The notes: generated from the letters alone by a model not told the origin. 64,000 bases of DNA from CADEDH01 sp050330635 (GCA_050330635.1 JBHJNQ010000002.1:1-64000), one strand, 5' to 3'; positions 9,305 to 17,619 are shown, counted from the first letter of the stretch. Program-made: numbers and translations.

Positions 9305-9675
9305 TGGCAAGCGTGAACGACGGCACTATGGACCAGGTGAGGGTGTCCTTCCCCGCCTCCCCGGTCTTCAGCAGGATCGGCCGGGTCGCCGTCGCCGGCC
9401 TCGCCCTCCGTCTCGGCATCGACATCGCCGATGTCGAACGGCTCCGCCTCGCCGTCGACCGCTCCGTGGCCGCCCTCCACGGCAAGGGCATGATCCATCT
9501 GCGGGCCCAGTGGGAACCCCATCAGCTCACGATCACGATCGACAACCCCGACCATCCCCTCGACGAGGCCACCGGACGCCTCGTCTCGGAGGAGCTGGCG
9601 ACCATGGTCGATCACGTCCACGTGGGCACGACCGCCATCGATCTCACCCTGGCCGACCAGGCCGGGGCGGCCTGA
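9304..9675 (+). CDS. RsbW-like ATP-binding protein (HATPase_c_2, anti-sigma-factor type)
   Basis: A 123-residue protein resembling the kinase fold of anti-sigma factors such as RsbW. It has an ERLRLAVDRSVAAL helix matching the N-box region (with Arg for the usual Asn), an ITIDNPDHPLDEATGRL segment and ATMVDHVHV near the end. Family members bind ATP and either sequester a sigma factor or phosphorylate an antagonist. The classical N-box Asn and G-box are weak, so ATP binding is not certain. GTG 9304 overlaps the ligase stop by one base; a second GTG lies at 9313. Cotranscribed with the ligase. No sigma factor or antagonist gene is adjacent. Confidence 0.65.
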   Translation: MASVNDGTMDQVRVSFPASPVFSRIGRVAVAGLALRLGIDIADVERLRLAVDRSVAALHGKGMIHLRAQWEPHQLTITIDNPDHPLDEATGRLVSEELATMVDHVHVGTTAIDLTLADQAGAA

Positions 9676-9697
9676 CCGGCCCACCGCCGGCCGTCCG

Positions 9698-9875
9698 GAT
9701 CGGCCCGAGCGACCGGAGCGAGTCTCGCCCAAGCGGCCCGAGCGGGCCTCACTCAAGCGGCCCGAGCGGGCCTCAGCCCGAACTGCCGGAGCGGGCCTCA
9801 GCCCGAGCGACCGGAGCGGGCCTCGCCCAAGCGGCCCGAGCGGGCCTCAGCCCGAGCTGCCGAAGCCGGCCTCGC
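9698..9875. repeat. Degenerate 24-bp tandem repeat between the RsbW-like gene and dut
   Basis: About seven diverged copies of a 24-base unit containing GAGCGGGCCTC, often inside the inverted repeat GGCCCGAGCGGGCC. The array fills the convergent space between the two genes and runs into the last codons of dut on the minus strand. Each unit can fold as a short GC hairpin, so it may serve as a bidirectional terminator region. Confidence 0.75.
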
Positions 9876-10305
9876 CCCGATCATCGGGCCCGGCCGGCAA
9901 CCGGTCGACGGCGACCAGGCGGAGCTCGCCGACCGAGAGCACGAGGAGCTGGGCGATCCGCTGCCCCCGCTCCACCGTCACCGGCGCGTCCGACGTGTTG
10001 AACAGGATGACCTGGAGCTCGCCCCGATAGCCCGAGTCGATCAGGCCGGGAGCGTTGAGCACGGTCAGTCCGTGCTCGAGGGCCAGCCCCGACCGGGGCA
10101 GGATCAGGCCGCACGTGCCGACGGGAAGAGCGACGGCGAAGCCCGTCGGCACCAGGCCTCGCCGACCCGGCCCGATCGTGGTGGCACAGCGGGCCGGCAG
10201 GTCGGCGGCGGCGTCCCCGGCCCGCATGCGCGTCGGCGGGGCCAGGGGCGGGTCGTCGTCGTCGAGCCGTAGGATCGGCACCTCGGTCACATCGTCACCG
10301 GTCAC
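9847..10305 (-). CDS. dut: Deoxyuridine 5'-triphosphate nucleotidohydrolase (dUTPase)
   Basis: Hydrolyses dUTP to dUMP and pyrophosphate, keeping uracil out of DNA and feeding thymidylate synthesis. The 152-residue trimeric type shows the five motifs in order: GDAAADLPA, LPRSGLA, GLIDSGYRGE, GQRIAQLLV and the C-terminal RGEAGFGSSG (as DRGEAGFGSSG). GTG 10305 was chosen because TACCGT (10313-10318, minus strand) lies 7 bases upstream, a leaderless promoter. GTG codons at 10314 and 10290 are alternatives. The open frame continues much further upstream only as a shadow of orn. It is divergent from orn, and its 3' end overlaps a tandem repeat. Confidence 0.93.
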   Translation of the reverse strand: MTGDDVTEVPILRLDDDDPPLAPPTRMRAGDAAADLPARCATTIGPGRRGLVPTGFAVALPVGTCGLILPRSGLALEHGLTVLNAPGLIDSGYRGELQVILFNTSDAPVTVERGQRIAQLLVLSVGELRLVAVDRLPAGPDDRGEAGFGSSG

Positions 10306-10374
10306 GCCCGACACGGTAGGCGGTGCGGCGCCGATCCCCCGACGGGCACCCCGATCACCGGTAGGGTTGGTGCC
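10306..10374. promoter_or_regulatory. Divergent leaderless promoters for dut and orn
   Basis: The 69-base gap holds two -10 hexamers: TACCGT on the minus strand (10313-10318), 7 bases before the dut GTG, and TAGGGT on the plus strand (10362-10367), 7 bases before the orn TTG. Neither gene has room for a Shine-Dalgarno site in its transcript. Confidence 0.65.
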
Positions 10375-10955
<581 letters not shown>

Positions 10956-10974
<19 letters not shown>

Positions 10975-11726
10975 AGATCGGCGGGCAGGGAGCCGATGGC
11001 GGCCACCGCCGCCATCGTGCCGCCGGCGCCCAACCACCACAGGTGGGGGACACCGTCGACGGCGCTGCGGGCCACGGTCACCTCGTCGGCGGCCGGAACC
11101 CCCGCCCCGTACTCGATCACCGCCCGGAACGGGGGTTCGGGCTCGATCTCCACCATCGCCTCCTCCACCACCGCCCAGTACGCCGCGTTGTTGACGTGCC
11201 CCAGGGTGTCGAAGTCGACGACCCGGAGGGGCCAGCGGCGGACGACGGCGTCGGCCGCCGGTCGGGGCAGGGACAGCCGGGCCGTGACCTCCCGACCTGC
11301 TGCCGCCGGGCCGTAGATGGCGAGGAACTGGTCGGTGAGGCGGGCGGGGCGGCCGCTGGCGGGGTCGACGCAGATCCACAGGGTGGCGACCTCGTAGACC
11401 GCGCCCTCGTCACCGCGGACACGGAGGCGTCGCTCGGCCCAGCGGCGGCCCAAACCGGAGCAGAACGTGGTGAAGGTGAGGGTCTCACCCAACGACGCCG
11501 GGCCCACGACGTCGACCTCGGTCCGGCGCACGACCCAGGCCGGCTCGGCCGCCAGGCCGGCGTCGTTGGTGTCGTCGTCGGAGACGTCCTGGGTGTAGCG
11601 GGTGAGGGCGTCGAGCCGGAGTCGAGCTCCTGGCGTGACGTCGCCGAGACGGACCTTGCGTCGGCCGGTGAACGTGCGCCCACAGCCGGTCGACGCCACC
11701 TGGGGTCGGGGCGGGATCGCAGCCAC
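10956..11726 (-). CDS. Acyl-ACP thioesterase (FatA/FatB-like, double hotdog)
   Basis: Likely hydrolyses acyl-ACP to free fatty acid. The 256-residue protein has two hotdog halves: an N-terminal half with TFTGRRKVRLGDV and a C-terminal half with LRVVDFDTLGHVNNAAYW. DFDTLGHVNN is the conserved motif of hotdog thioesterases, and RWAERRLRV resembles the plant-type acyl-ACP TE core. GTG 11726 is preceded by TACCGT (11733-11738, minus strand) at 6 bases, a leaderless start. The open frame to 12305 is not believed coding there. It is convergent with orn and divergent from the whiB7 leader. Confidence 0.85.
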
Positions 11727-11782
11727 GGTCCGACGGTAGCGGGTCGACACCGGGCCGCCGGCCACCAGGGAATCGACCCCGC

Positions 11783-11820
11783 TAATTCGGTTGACACGGT
11801 CGGCGATCCGTAGTTCCGTT
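11783..11820 (+). promoter_or_regulatory. Probable whiB7 promoter with WhiB7-type AT-rich box
   Basis: A consensus -35 hexamer, TTGACA (11791-11796), is preceded by TAATT (11783-11787) three bases upstream. In mycobacteria the WhiB7 AT-hook binds a short AT-rich stretch just upstream of the -35 of its targets, including its own promoter, so this looks autoregulatory. No strong -10 is evident; TAGTTC (11811) and nearby sequence are weak candidates. Confidence 0.55.
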
Positions 11821-11936
11821 GGCCACAGGCCGCCGGCAACGGTGGGCCACCACGCTGCCGGAACGGATGCTGCGGCGAGGCACGAGAAGCGTCCGGGCAC
11901 CGGGCGGCAGACGGAACAGATGAAGGGAGCAGCGCG

Positions 11937-12266
11937 ATGACGAATCCCACGATCAACGACCGTCGACTCGACGCCGCCGGCTCCTTCACCTCGCTCGACG
12001 TCTGCTCCGCCCACCCCGGCGACAGCTGCCGCGACAGCCGGCACGGTATGGCCCGGCACGGTATGGCCCAGCACGGTATGGCCCGGCACGACGCCGTAAC
12101 GCCGAACCGGAACCGTTCGGGTGCCGCCGGCATCGCCACCATCGCCACTGGGGAGACGACCGCCTATCGGTCCGTCGCCACCCTCGCCGGCAATGACCTG
12201 ACCTGGCTCCGTACGCCGAAGTTCGGAACGCCCCGTCACTTCCAGCGGTGGAGGTCTGCTACCTGA
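11937..12266 (+). CDS. Upstream ORF in the whiB7 leader (putative sensory leader peptide)
   Basis: A 109-codon ORF starting at ATG 11937, with AAGGGAG (11923-11929) seven bases upstream, a good ribosome-binding site. The product is not recognised; it is basic and includes an imperfect pentapeptide repeat HGMAR/HGMAQ/HGMAR encoded by a 15-base tandem repeat (12040-12092). It ends 22 bases before the terminator hairpin, and its last codons contain the 5' arm of an alternative hairpin. In mycobacterial whiB7 and Streptomyces wblC leaders, slowed translation of an upstream ORF allows readthrough, so this ORF is probably a sensor rather than a functional protein. A shorter internal start is possible. 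Confidence 0.5.
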   Translation: MTNPTINDRRLDAAGSFTSLDVCSAHPGDSCRDSRHGMARHGMAQHGMARHDAVTPNRNRSGAAGIATIATGETTAYRSVATLAGNDLTWLRTPKFGTPRHFQRWRSAT

Positions 12267-12329
12267 GAAACAGGGAAGCACCTCACCGAGCCGCTGGGAG
12301 CACAAGCCCCCAGCGGCTCTTGTGCTTTT
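12242..12329 (+). terminator. whiB7 attenuator: terminator hairpin with competing antiterminator
   Basis: GAGCCGCTGGG (12288-12298) pairs with CCCAGCGGCTC (12309-12319), followed by TTGTGCTTTT, an intrinsic-terminator form. CCAGCGG at 12242-12248, inside the end of the upstream ORF, can instead pair with CCGCTGG (12291-12297), with extra pairing of GGTG..AGG to CCTCACC (12281-12287). The loop AGCACAAG (12299-12306) also matches CTTGTGCT (12319-12326), a possible pseudoknot. A ribosome finishing the ORF would cover the antiterminator arm and favour termination; stalling earlier would favour readthrough into whiB7. Confidence 0.72.
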
Positions 12330-12458
12330 CCCCCTCGGGAGCGATCGCTCGACATCCCGAATCCAACCGCATCACGCGACCGACCCCGCGCTCATGATAC
12401 GAGCCGGCCGGGTCGGGACTCTTCACCCGCCTCCACCCCGAATACCCAGGGACACATC

Positions 12459-12824
12459 ATGACCACTCTCAACGACGAACGGATCTCCGAAGCGTTACAC
12501 CGGCTCGGCACCGCCGACGAGGCCTGGCGGGCCGAGGCGGCCTGCCGTGGCATCCCCCACGCCCGCGACCTCTTCTTCAGCGAGGAGCTCCAGGACATCG
12601 CCCTGGCCAAGCAGGTCTGCGTCGGTTGCCCCGTGATCGGGCCCTGCCTCGAGGGAGCGATCGCCAGGAGCGAGCCCTGCGGCGTCTGGGGCGGTCAGCT
12701 GTTCCTCAACGGTCGGATCCTCGCCGTCAAGCGGCGTCGGGGGCGGCCACCGAAGCAGCCCCGCCCGGAGGACCAGCTGCCGGTGGTTCCCGTTCCCGAG
12801 CACCTCCAGAAGCTCATCGCCTGA
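12459..12824 (+). CDS. whiB7: WhiB7/WblC-type iron-sulfur transcription factor
   Basis: An actinobacterial Wbl protein that binds the primary sigma factor and activates intrinsic antibiotic resistance genes. The 121-residue protein has the four cluster cysteines Cys29, Cys54, Cys57 and Cys63, the EPCGVWGGQLF turn (74-82) and, after VKR, the AT-hook RGRPPK (94-99). The combination of EPxGVWGG, a hydrophobic linker and an RGRPxK AT-hook is specific to WhiB7/WblC among Wbl proteins. The start has AGGGA (12448-12452) six bases upstream. Transcription probably comes from TTGACA at 11791 through a leader of over 600 bases containing an upstream ORF and an attenuator. Confidence 0.93.
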   Translation: MTTLNDERISEALHRLGTADEAWRAEAACRGIPHARDLFFSEELQDIALAKQVCVGCPVIGPCLEGAIARSEPCGVWGGQLFLNGRILAVKRRRGRPPKQPRPEDQLPVVPVPEHLQKLIA

Positions 12825-13234
12825 GGGGAGGATGCCGGGATCGGACGTGCCGGCCGCATTCGGTGTGATGGGTGTGTCGCTCGACACACCCCATCACACC
12901 CGGCCCGCCCGGGCCGACGGAGTGGTCGAGCTCCAAGCCGCCGCGGACAACGGATGTAGGCGAGTCCGAGGTGAGCGAGCGGGGTGGATCGGGCCATGGC
13001 GGCCGGTTCCGCCCCGGGCCGGCGGGCCCACACGGGCGGCCCGAGTCCTTCACGGGCTCTCGTCCCTGCTGGTCTGGGGGTGCGGTGTGCCGGTCGACTC
13101 GATCGGCCTCGCACCCCCCAAGCCGGCGCCACGCTCCGCCGCCGGGAATGTGCGTCACCGGGCATCGGTTCGAGTAGACAGCCATTGCCCACTCGAGCGG
13201 CCGACACCGCCGCCTACGACGAGGACCGACCACG
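12825..13234. other. 410-bp intergenic region after whiB7
   Basis: Holds the whiB7 terminator hairpin at 12862-12900 and otherwise no gene I can support. Open frames here have no recognisable motifs and lack a ribosome-binding site. The stretch before 13235 should contain the promoter of the thioredoxin-CcdA pair, but no convincing -10/-35 pair stands out. Confidence 0.5.
12862..12900 (+). terminator. Long hairpin downstream of whiB7
   Basis: GGTGTGATGGGTGTGTCG followed after two bases by its complement CGACACACCCCATCACACC gives an 18-bp stem with a one-base bulge. No T-tract follows, as is usual for high-GC terminators. It lies 38 bases after the whiB7 stop. Confidence 0.7.
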
Positions 13235-13846
13235 ATGCAGCCCGACGAACACGACCAGGGAAGGGGAAGCGGGCGTCGCCGCCCCGCCGTCCTCGTCGCC
13301 CTGGCCCTGGCCGCGGCCCTGGCGGCCGCCACCCTCAGCGCCTGCAGCGACAGCGGGAGCGCCGACAGCGGCAGCGCCGACGGGCCAGGAGCCGACGGCG
13401 GGGGGTCGGGCAGCGCAGCCGGTGACGGAGCGGCCACCCTCACCGACTTCGAGTTCGAGACCGAGGACGGCAGCGTGGCCACCCTGGCCGCCTACCAGGG
13501 CCAGCCCCTGGTGGTGAACTTCTTCGCCGCCTGGTGCGCCCCCTGCCGCCTCGAGATTCCCGACCTGGAAGCGGTGTACGCCGCCAGCGACGGCCGGGTC
13601 GGCTTCCTCGGCGTCAACCACGACATCGAAGCCACCACGTGGCGGAGCTTCGTCGACGAGGTCGGGATCTCGTTCCCCACCGTGTTCCAGCCCAATCAGG
13701 AGATCTGGGAATCCCTCGACCTGTTCGGGATGCCGGCGACCGTCCTCATCGCCCCCGACGGCGAGGTGGTGGCCACCCACAGCGGCATCATCGACGACGA
13801 GACGCTGACCCGGCTCATCGCCGACGAGCTCGGCGTCGAGATCTGA
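13235..13846 (+). CDS. TlpA/ResA-like lipoprotein thioredoxin
   Basis: A membrane-anchored extracytoplasmic thiol-disulfide oxidoreductase. Residues 20-42 form a signal sequence with a lipobox-like LSAC, followed by a Gly/Ser/Asp-rich linker. The thioredoxin fold then has the active-site WCAPC and a cis-proline segment GMPATVLI. Proteins of this family receive electrons from CcdA and reduce apocytochrome c or other secreted targets. The ccdA gene begins 13 bases after its stop, strongly suggesting such a pair. It may help mature the fused cytochrome c of the caa3 oxidase encoded near 34 kb. Start is ATG 13235; the Shine-Dalgarno signal is weak. Confidence 0.9.
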   Translation: MQPDEHDQGRGSGRRRPAVLVALALAAALAAATLSACSDSGSADSGSADGPGADGGGSGSAAGDGAATLTDFEFETEDGSVATLAAYQGQPLVVNFFAAWCAPCRLEIPDLEAVYAASDGRVGFLGVNHDIEATTWRSFVDEVGISFPTVFQPNQEIWESLDLFGMPATVLIAPDGEVVATHSGIIDDETLTRLIADELGVEI

Positions 13847-13859
13847 GGCGGTGGTCACG

Positions 13860-14732
13860 ATGGAGCTCGGTTCACTGTTCGACGCCCGGGGTTTCACCCT
13901 CGGCATGGTGGCGCTGGTCAACCCCTGCGGGTTCGCCCTGCTGCCCGCCTACCTCGGCTACTTCCTCGGCACCAACGACGCCGACGCCCCGGAGTCTCGC
14001 CTCGTGGCCCTCAACCGGGCCCAGGTCGTCGGCCTGTCGATGTCGGTCGGCTTCCTGGCGGTGTTCGGACTCCTCGGCGTGATCTTCGCCGGCATCCTCA
14101 CCAGCATCGTCGACTACCTGCCCTGGGTCACCGCCGTCATGGGTGTCGGACTGGCCATCCTCGGCATCACCATGCTGGCCGGCTTCCAGCCCCTGCTGTC
14201 GCTACCCAAGCTGGAGAAGGGCACCGGCAGCCGGTCGACGTTCAGCATGTTCCTGTTCGGCGTGTCCTACGCCCTGGCCTCCCTCACCTGCACGATCGGC
14301 CTGTTCCTGTCGGCCGTGGGCACCTCGGCCTCCGGCGACAGCTTCGGCGAACGGCTCGGCGGCTTCGTCTCCTACGGCATCGGCATGGGGCTCATGGCCA
14401 CCGGGCTGACGCTGGCCGTTGCCTTCGGCCAGAAGGGTGTGGTCGGCCGGTTCCGTCAGCTCCTTCCCCGCATCAACCTGATCTCCGCCGTCGTCCTCAT
14501 CATCGTGGGGGTGTACGTGGCCTGGTACGGCTACTGGTCGACCGATCCGCTGGGGATCCCGGCCGGGCCCGTGGCCTGGGTCGAGGCCCGCCAGGCCGAC
14601 GTCAGCGGCTGGATCGACGATCGCACCACCGTCCTCGGCGTCGGGTTCCTCGCCGTCAACCTGGCGCTGGCTGTCGCCGGCTTCGCCGCCCGCCGGACCC
14701 GTGGCGGCGACCGCACCCCGGTGACCACCTGA
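13860..14732 (+). CDS. ccdA: CcdA-type cytochrome c biogenesis / thiol-transfer membrane protein
   Basis: A polytopic membrane protein that carries reducing equivalents from cytoplasmic thioredoxin across the membrane. The first hydrophobic segment carries NPCGFALLPAYL and the fourth carries LTCTIGLF, the two conserved redox cysteines of CcdA/DsbD-beta. About seven hydrophobic segments are present, with a final one after the core (VLGVGFLAVNLALAVAGFAA). GTG 13851 in the same frame is an alternative start nine bases upstream; ATG 13860 has GAGG at a suitable distance. Cotranscribed with the TlpA-like gene, its probable partner. Confidence 0.92.
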   Translation: MELGSLFDARGFTLGMVALVNPCGFALLPAYLGYFLGTNDADAPESRLVALNRAQVVGLSMSVGFLAVFGLLGVIFAGILTSIVDYLPWVTAVMGVGLAILGITMLAGFQPLLSLPKLEKGTGSRSTFSMFLFGVSYALASLTCTIGLFLSAVGTSASGDSFGERLGGFVSYGIGMGLMATGLTLAVAFGQKGVVGRFRQLLPRINLISAVVLIIVGVYVAWYGYWSTDPLGIPAGPVAWVEARQADVSGWIDDRTTVLGVGFLAVNLALAVAGFAARRTRGGDRTPVTT

Positions 14733-14776
14733 CCTCGCCCGTCCGAGGCGCCACGGCCCGCCTTCCCCGGTCGGTT

Positions 14777-15451
14777 GTGGCGGCTCCCCGACGAGCTGGC
14801 ACCCTGGTGCACGTGCAGGACGTCGACCGGTCGCCGATCACCTTCGAGCAGCTCCTGGCCCGGCGCGGCGTCCTCGAGGTCGTCGACCTGCGAGGACCGG
14901 TCGGGTTCTGCGCCTTCCACGGCGGCAACCTGGAGCGGATGACCGAGCAGATCGCCTCGGAGGCGGCGGCCCGTTCCGGCTCATCGTTCTACGGCGTGAT
15001 CCAGCCGCCCGGGATGCGCCACCACCTCCCCTCGGCCAGGGTCGACCCCTCCCACTCCCCCCGCCTGGCCGCCTTCCTCGACCACTGCGATGTGGTCATC
15101 ACCGTCCACGGCTACGGCCTCCAGGGCCACTTCGCCAGCCTCCTGTGCGGCGGCGGCAACCGCGATCTGGCCCGCCATGTGGCCGGGCACCTGCGCGACG
15201 CCCTGCCCATGTACGAGTCGATCGACGACATCGAACGCATCCCCCGCACCCTGCGGGGCCTCCACCCCGACAACCCGTGCAACCTCCCCCGGGGCGGCGG
15301 GATGCAGCTCGAGCTCCCACCCCGGGTCCGGGGCCTCACTCCACTGGTCATGCACTGGCCGTCGCACGATTACCGTCGACAGCGCTTCCCGCATGTCAAC
15401 CACCTCATCGACGGGCTGATCGAGGCGGCCGTGTCGTGGCCGTGCGGATGA
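14777..15451 (+). CDS. Poly-gamma-glutamate hydrolase / YjqB-like zinc amidohydrolase family
   Basis: A protein of the YjqB/PGA-hydrolase family (DUF867). The family includes phage zinc hydrolases that cut poly-gamma-glutamate capsules; related chromosomal copies are uncharacterised. Visible are the HGGNLERMTEQIA metal-binding segment, ITVHGYG and a GGGNRDLA motif. The 224-residue length fits. No signal peptide is present, so the protein seems cytoplasmic. GTG 14777 is the longest start, but in-frame GTG codons near 14807 and 14813, closer to the conserved core, are equally possible. The 3' end runs into a short tandem repeat. Confidence 0.75.
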   Translation: MAAPRRAGTLVHVQDVDRSPITFEQLLARRGVLEVVDLRGPVGFCAFHGGNLERMTEQIASEAAARSGSSFYGVIQPPGMRHHLPSARVDPSHSPRLAAFLDHCDVVITVHGYGLQGHFASLLCGGGNRDLARHVAGHLRDALPMYESIDDIERIPRTLRGLHPDNPCNLPRGGGMQLELPPRVRGLTPLVMHWPSHDYRRQRFPHVNHLIDGLIEAAVSWPCG

Positions 15452-15490
15452 GCCGTGCGGATGAGCCGTGCGGAGTTGTGCGGATGAGAT
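15439..15490. repeat. 13-bp tandem repeat at the end of the hydrolase gene
   Basis: Three to four copies of GCCGTGCGGATGA, the third interrupted by a short insertion. The first copy includes the stop codon of the hydrolase. Function unknown. Confidence 0.7.
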
Positions 15491-15563
15491 GGCCCCCGAT
15501 CCCCTACGGCGTATCGGGAGTTTCCCCGATGGGTCGAGACCCGACACGGTCTACCGTGACGGT

Positions 15564-16253
15564 ATGCCCCTCCAAGACGCCCTGAAAGAATGGCTGGCGA
15601 AGGCCGACCTCGGCGTCAGCCTCGAAGAGATCATCGACGACCATGGTTACGGCGACCTCCCGCCCGAGACGATCTCGACCGCCCTCCAGCAGTTCGCCTC
15701 CCAGGCGTCGCTTCCCGTGGCCGACGCGCTGGCCCCCGTCGTGACCCGCCTCTCCGACGTACCGTTCGAGCCCGGCGACCTGCCGGACGCCCCCGAGATC
15801 GACGCCGCCCTGGCCGACGGCCGAGGCGTCTACGACCTCCTCGAGGGGATCTCGGTCGACGGCAGCGACCTCGGGGCTGAGTTCGACGATGCCGACCCGG
15901 TCGACTTCGACGACATCCTCGGCGACTTCGATGAGCTCGACGAGTTCGGCCACGCCCCCGGTCCCGTGGCCGCCGACCCGACCGACACCGGTGACGATGG
16001 CGACGACTCGCCGTTCGGCTCGGGCGACGAGACCGGGGAACACGACGCCCCGGTCGGCGCCCTCGACCAGGTGGTGGCGTCCGTGACCGAACACGTCGAC
16101 GGTAGCCCGGCCGACGACCGGGTCGACGAGACCGCCGACACCCTCGACGAGGGTCACGAGCTGCCGGGCCCGCTGGGCGACCTGGTCGAGGACCTCGACC
16201 TCGGCGCTCCGTTCGCCGACGACGCCGACCCCGCCGACCTCGACCTCGAGTAG
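15564..16253 (+). CDS. Acidic low-complexity protein, possibly with an IniB-like N-terminus
   Basis: I do not recognise this 229-residue protein with confidence. The first 70 residues look folded and helical (MPLQDALKEWLAKADLGVSL, then GYGDLPPETISTAL), resembling by eye the short helical N-terminal region of actinobacterial IniB-like proteins. The rest is very rich in Asp and Glu with few hydrophobics, so probably disordered. No signal peptide or membrane segment. ATG 15564 follows TACCGT (15552-15557) by six bases, supporting this start over the longer frame from 15468. It lies next to the dynamin-like locus, which would fit an IniB-type role, but this is inference. Confidence 0.6.
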   Translation: MPLQDALKEWLAKADLGVSLEEIIDDHGYGDLPPETISTALQQFASQASLPVADALAPVVTRLSDVPFEPGDLPDAPEIDAALADGRGVYDLLEGISVDGSDLGAEFDDADPVDFDDILGDFDELDEFGHAPGPVAADPTDTGDDGDDSPFGSGDETGEHDAPVGALDQVVASVTEHVDGSPADDRVDETADTLDEGHELPGPLGDLVEDLDLGAPFADDADPADLDLE

Positions 16254-16315
16254 CGGTCACCGCCGCCGCGGACCGAGGTGACGAACGCTCCCGGGCCGGA
16301 GGTTCTACGGTTGGG

Positions 16316-16504
16316 TCAGGCCGGACGGCGACGGGCCATGACGGTCAGGTAGACACCGCCGACCAGTCCGAACACGACGGCGAACCACAGGATGACCACC
16401 AACAGCCCACCGATCAGCGGCACCGCTCCGGCCACGAAGCGCAGGAGGAAGGCGACGACCGCCATCACCAGCAACGCCCGGCCCGGTTCCATCAAGAGAC
16501 TCAT
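16316..16504 (-). CDS. Small membrane protein, two transmembrane segments
   Basis: A 62-residue hydrophobic protein, family unknown. Two likely membrane helices, ALLVMAVVAFLLRFVAGAVP and GGLLVVILWFAVVFGLVGGV, end in RRRPA, suggesting a cytoplasmic C-terminus. It lies alone on the minus strand between two plus-strand genes, back to back with the M48 protease. The hydrophobic pattern and compact length favour a real gene, but no motif identifies it. Confidence 0.55.
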   Translation of the reverse strand: MSLLMEPGRALLVMAVVAFLLRFVAGAVPLIGGLLVVILWFAVVFGLVGGVYLTVMARRRPA

Positions 16505-16576
16505 GGCCCACTCCAGTCACGCCACCGACCCGACGATGCGGACCGTCCATGACCTCCCGAGTATAGGGACCGTTCC

Positions 16577-17575
16577 ATGACCAGTGATGTCGCCCCCGTG
16601 GCCACACCCCTCCCGCAGATCAGCCCGGCCTCGTGGGAGCACCCCACCGACCGGGCCGCCCTCGGCGCCCTGCGCACGATCCCCGGTTTCGATGCCGTGC
16701 TGCGCAAGGTCGTCGGCATGTTCGGCGAGCGCAACATCCGCATCAACTACCAAGCCCAGGCCCTCCGGGTCGGCCCGACCCAGTACCCCGACCTCCACCG
16801 CGAGCTGGTGGCGGCGTGCGAGGTGCTCGATACCGAGGTCCCTCCCCTCTATGTGTCCCAGACGCCGCTGGCCAACGCCGGCGCCGTCGGCATGGACCAC
16901 CCGTTCATCGTGCTGAACAGCGCGCTGGTGGAACTGTCGAGCCCCGCCCAGCTCCGCTTCGTGCTCGGCCATGAGGTGGCCCACATCATGAGTGAGCACG
17001 CCCTCTACCGCACCCTCCTGTTCCTGCTCCTCGACCTGGCCCGTCCCGCCGGGGTCGTCGTCGGCCCCGCGGCCTGGCCGATCACGCTCGCCCTGCTCGA
17101 GTGGAACCGCAAATCGGAGATCTCCTGCGACCGGGCCGGCGTCCTGACCGTGCAGGAACCGGCCGTCGCCTACGGCGCCCTGGGGGTCATGGCCGGCGGG
17201 ATCCGGGGCCGGGAGGGGCAGATCGACATCGACGCCCTCAAGGCCCAGTCGGCCGAGTACCTCGACGGCAACGGTCTCGACGGCTTCTTCAAGTTCATGT
17301 CGACCGCCGGGCGGACCCACCCGTTCCCGGTCATCCGGGTCGCCGAGCTCACCACCTTCATCGACGACGGCCCGTACCGGGCCATCCTCGACGGTGGCTA
17401 CGTCCGGCGCGGCCAGGAGGGACCGCTGGTCGACGACCTGGCCGCAGCCCAGCGGGGATTCTCGGACTCGGCCCAGAAGGTGTTCACGAACGCCGACGAG
17501 TACGTGAACCAGACCCTGCTCAACTGGGCCAGCACCCTGCGGCGGCGGGGGGCCGGGGCCGACGACGGCGGCTGA
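16577..17575 (+). CDS. M48-family metallopeptidase
   Basis: A zinc-dependent endopeptidase of the HtpX/Ste24 class. The 332-residue protein has the catalytic LGHEVAHIMSEH, with His132, Glu133 and His136, and the downstream third ligand in SEISCDRAG (Glu near 181), the usual ExxxD of M48. Hydrophobic stretches between them (TLLFLLLDLARPAGVVVG and following) could form one or two membrane segments. ATG 16577 starts 10 bases after TATAGG (16562-16567). It converges on the IniC-like gene. A role in membrane protein quality control next to membrane-remodelling dynamins is plausible, but not shown by the sequence. Confidence 0.9.
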   Translation: MTSDVAPVATPLPQISPASWEHPTDRAALGALRTIPGFDAVLRKVVGMFGERNIRINYQAQALRVGPTQYPDLHRELVAACEVLDTEVPPLYVSQTPLANAGAVGMDHPFIVLNSALVELSSPAQLRFVLGHEVAHIMSEHALYRTLLFLLLDLARPAGVVVGPAAWPITLALLEWNRKSEISCDRAGVLTVQEPAVAYGALGVMAGGIRGREGQIDIDALKAQSAEYLDGNGLDGFFKFMSTAGRTHPFPVIRVAELTTFIDDGPYRAILDGGYVRRGQEGPLVDDLAAAQRGFSDSAQKVFTNADEYVNQTLLNWASTLRRRGAGADDGG

Positions 17576-17619
17576 CGACGGCGCCTGGCCCCGATCACAA
17601 TCGGATCGGCCGTCCCCGG

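Noticed and set aside
9698..9875. Possible CRISPR array at the 24-bp repeats
   Set aside because: No unique spacers; copies are diverged and directly adjacent.
12339..12350. Palindrome GAGCGATCGCTC in the whiB7 leader
   Set aside because: It is perfect but short, contains the common GCGATCGC motif, and has no evident role beyond the attenuator already described.
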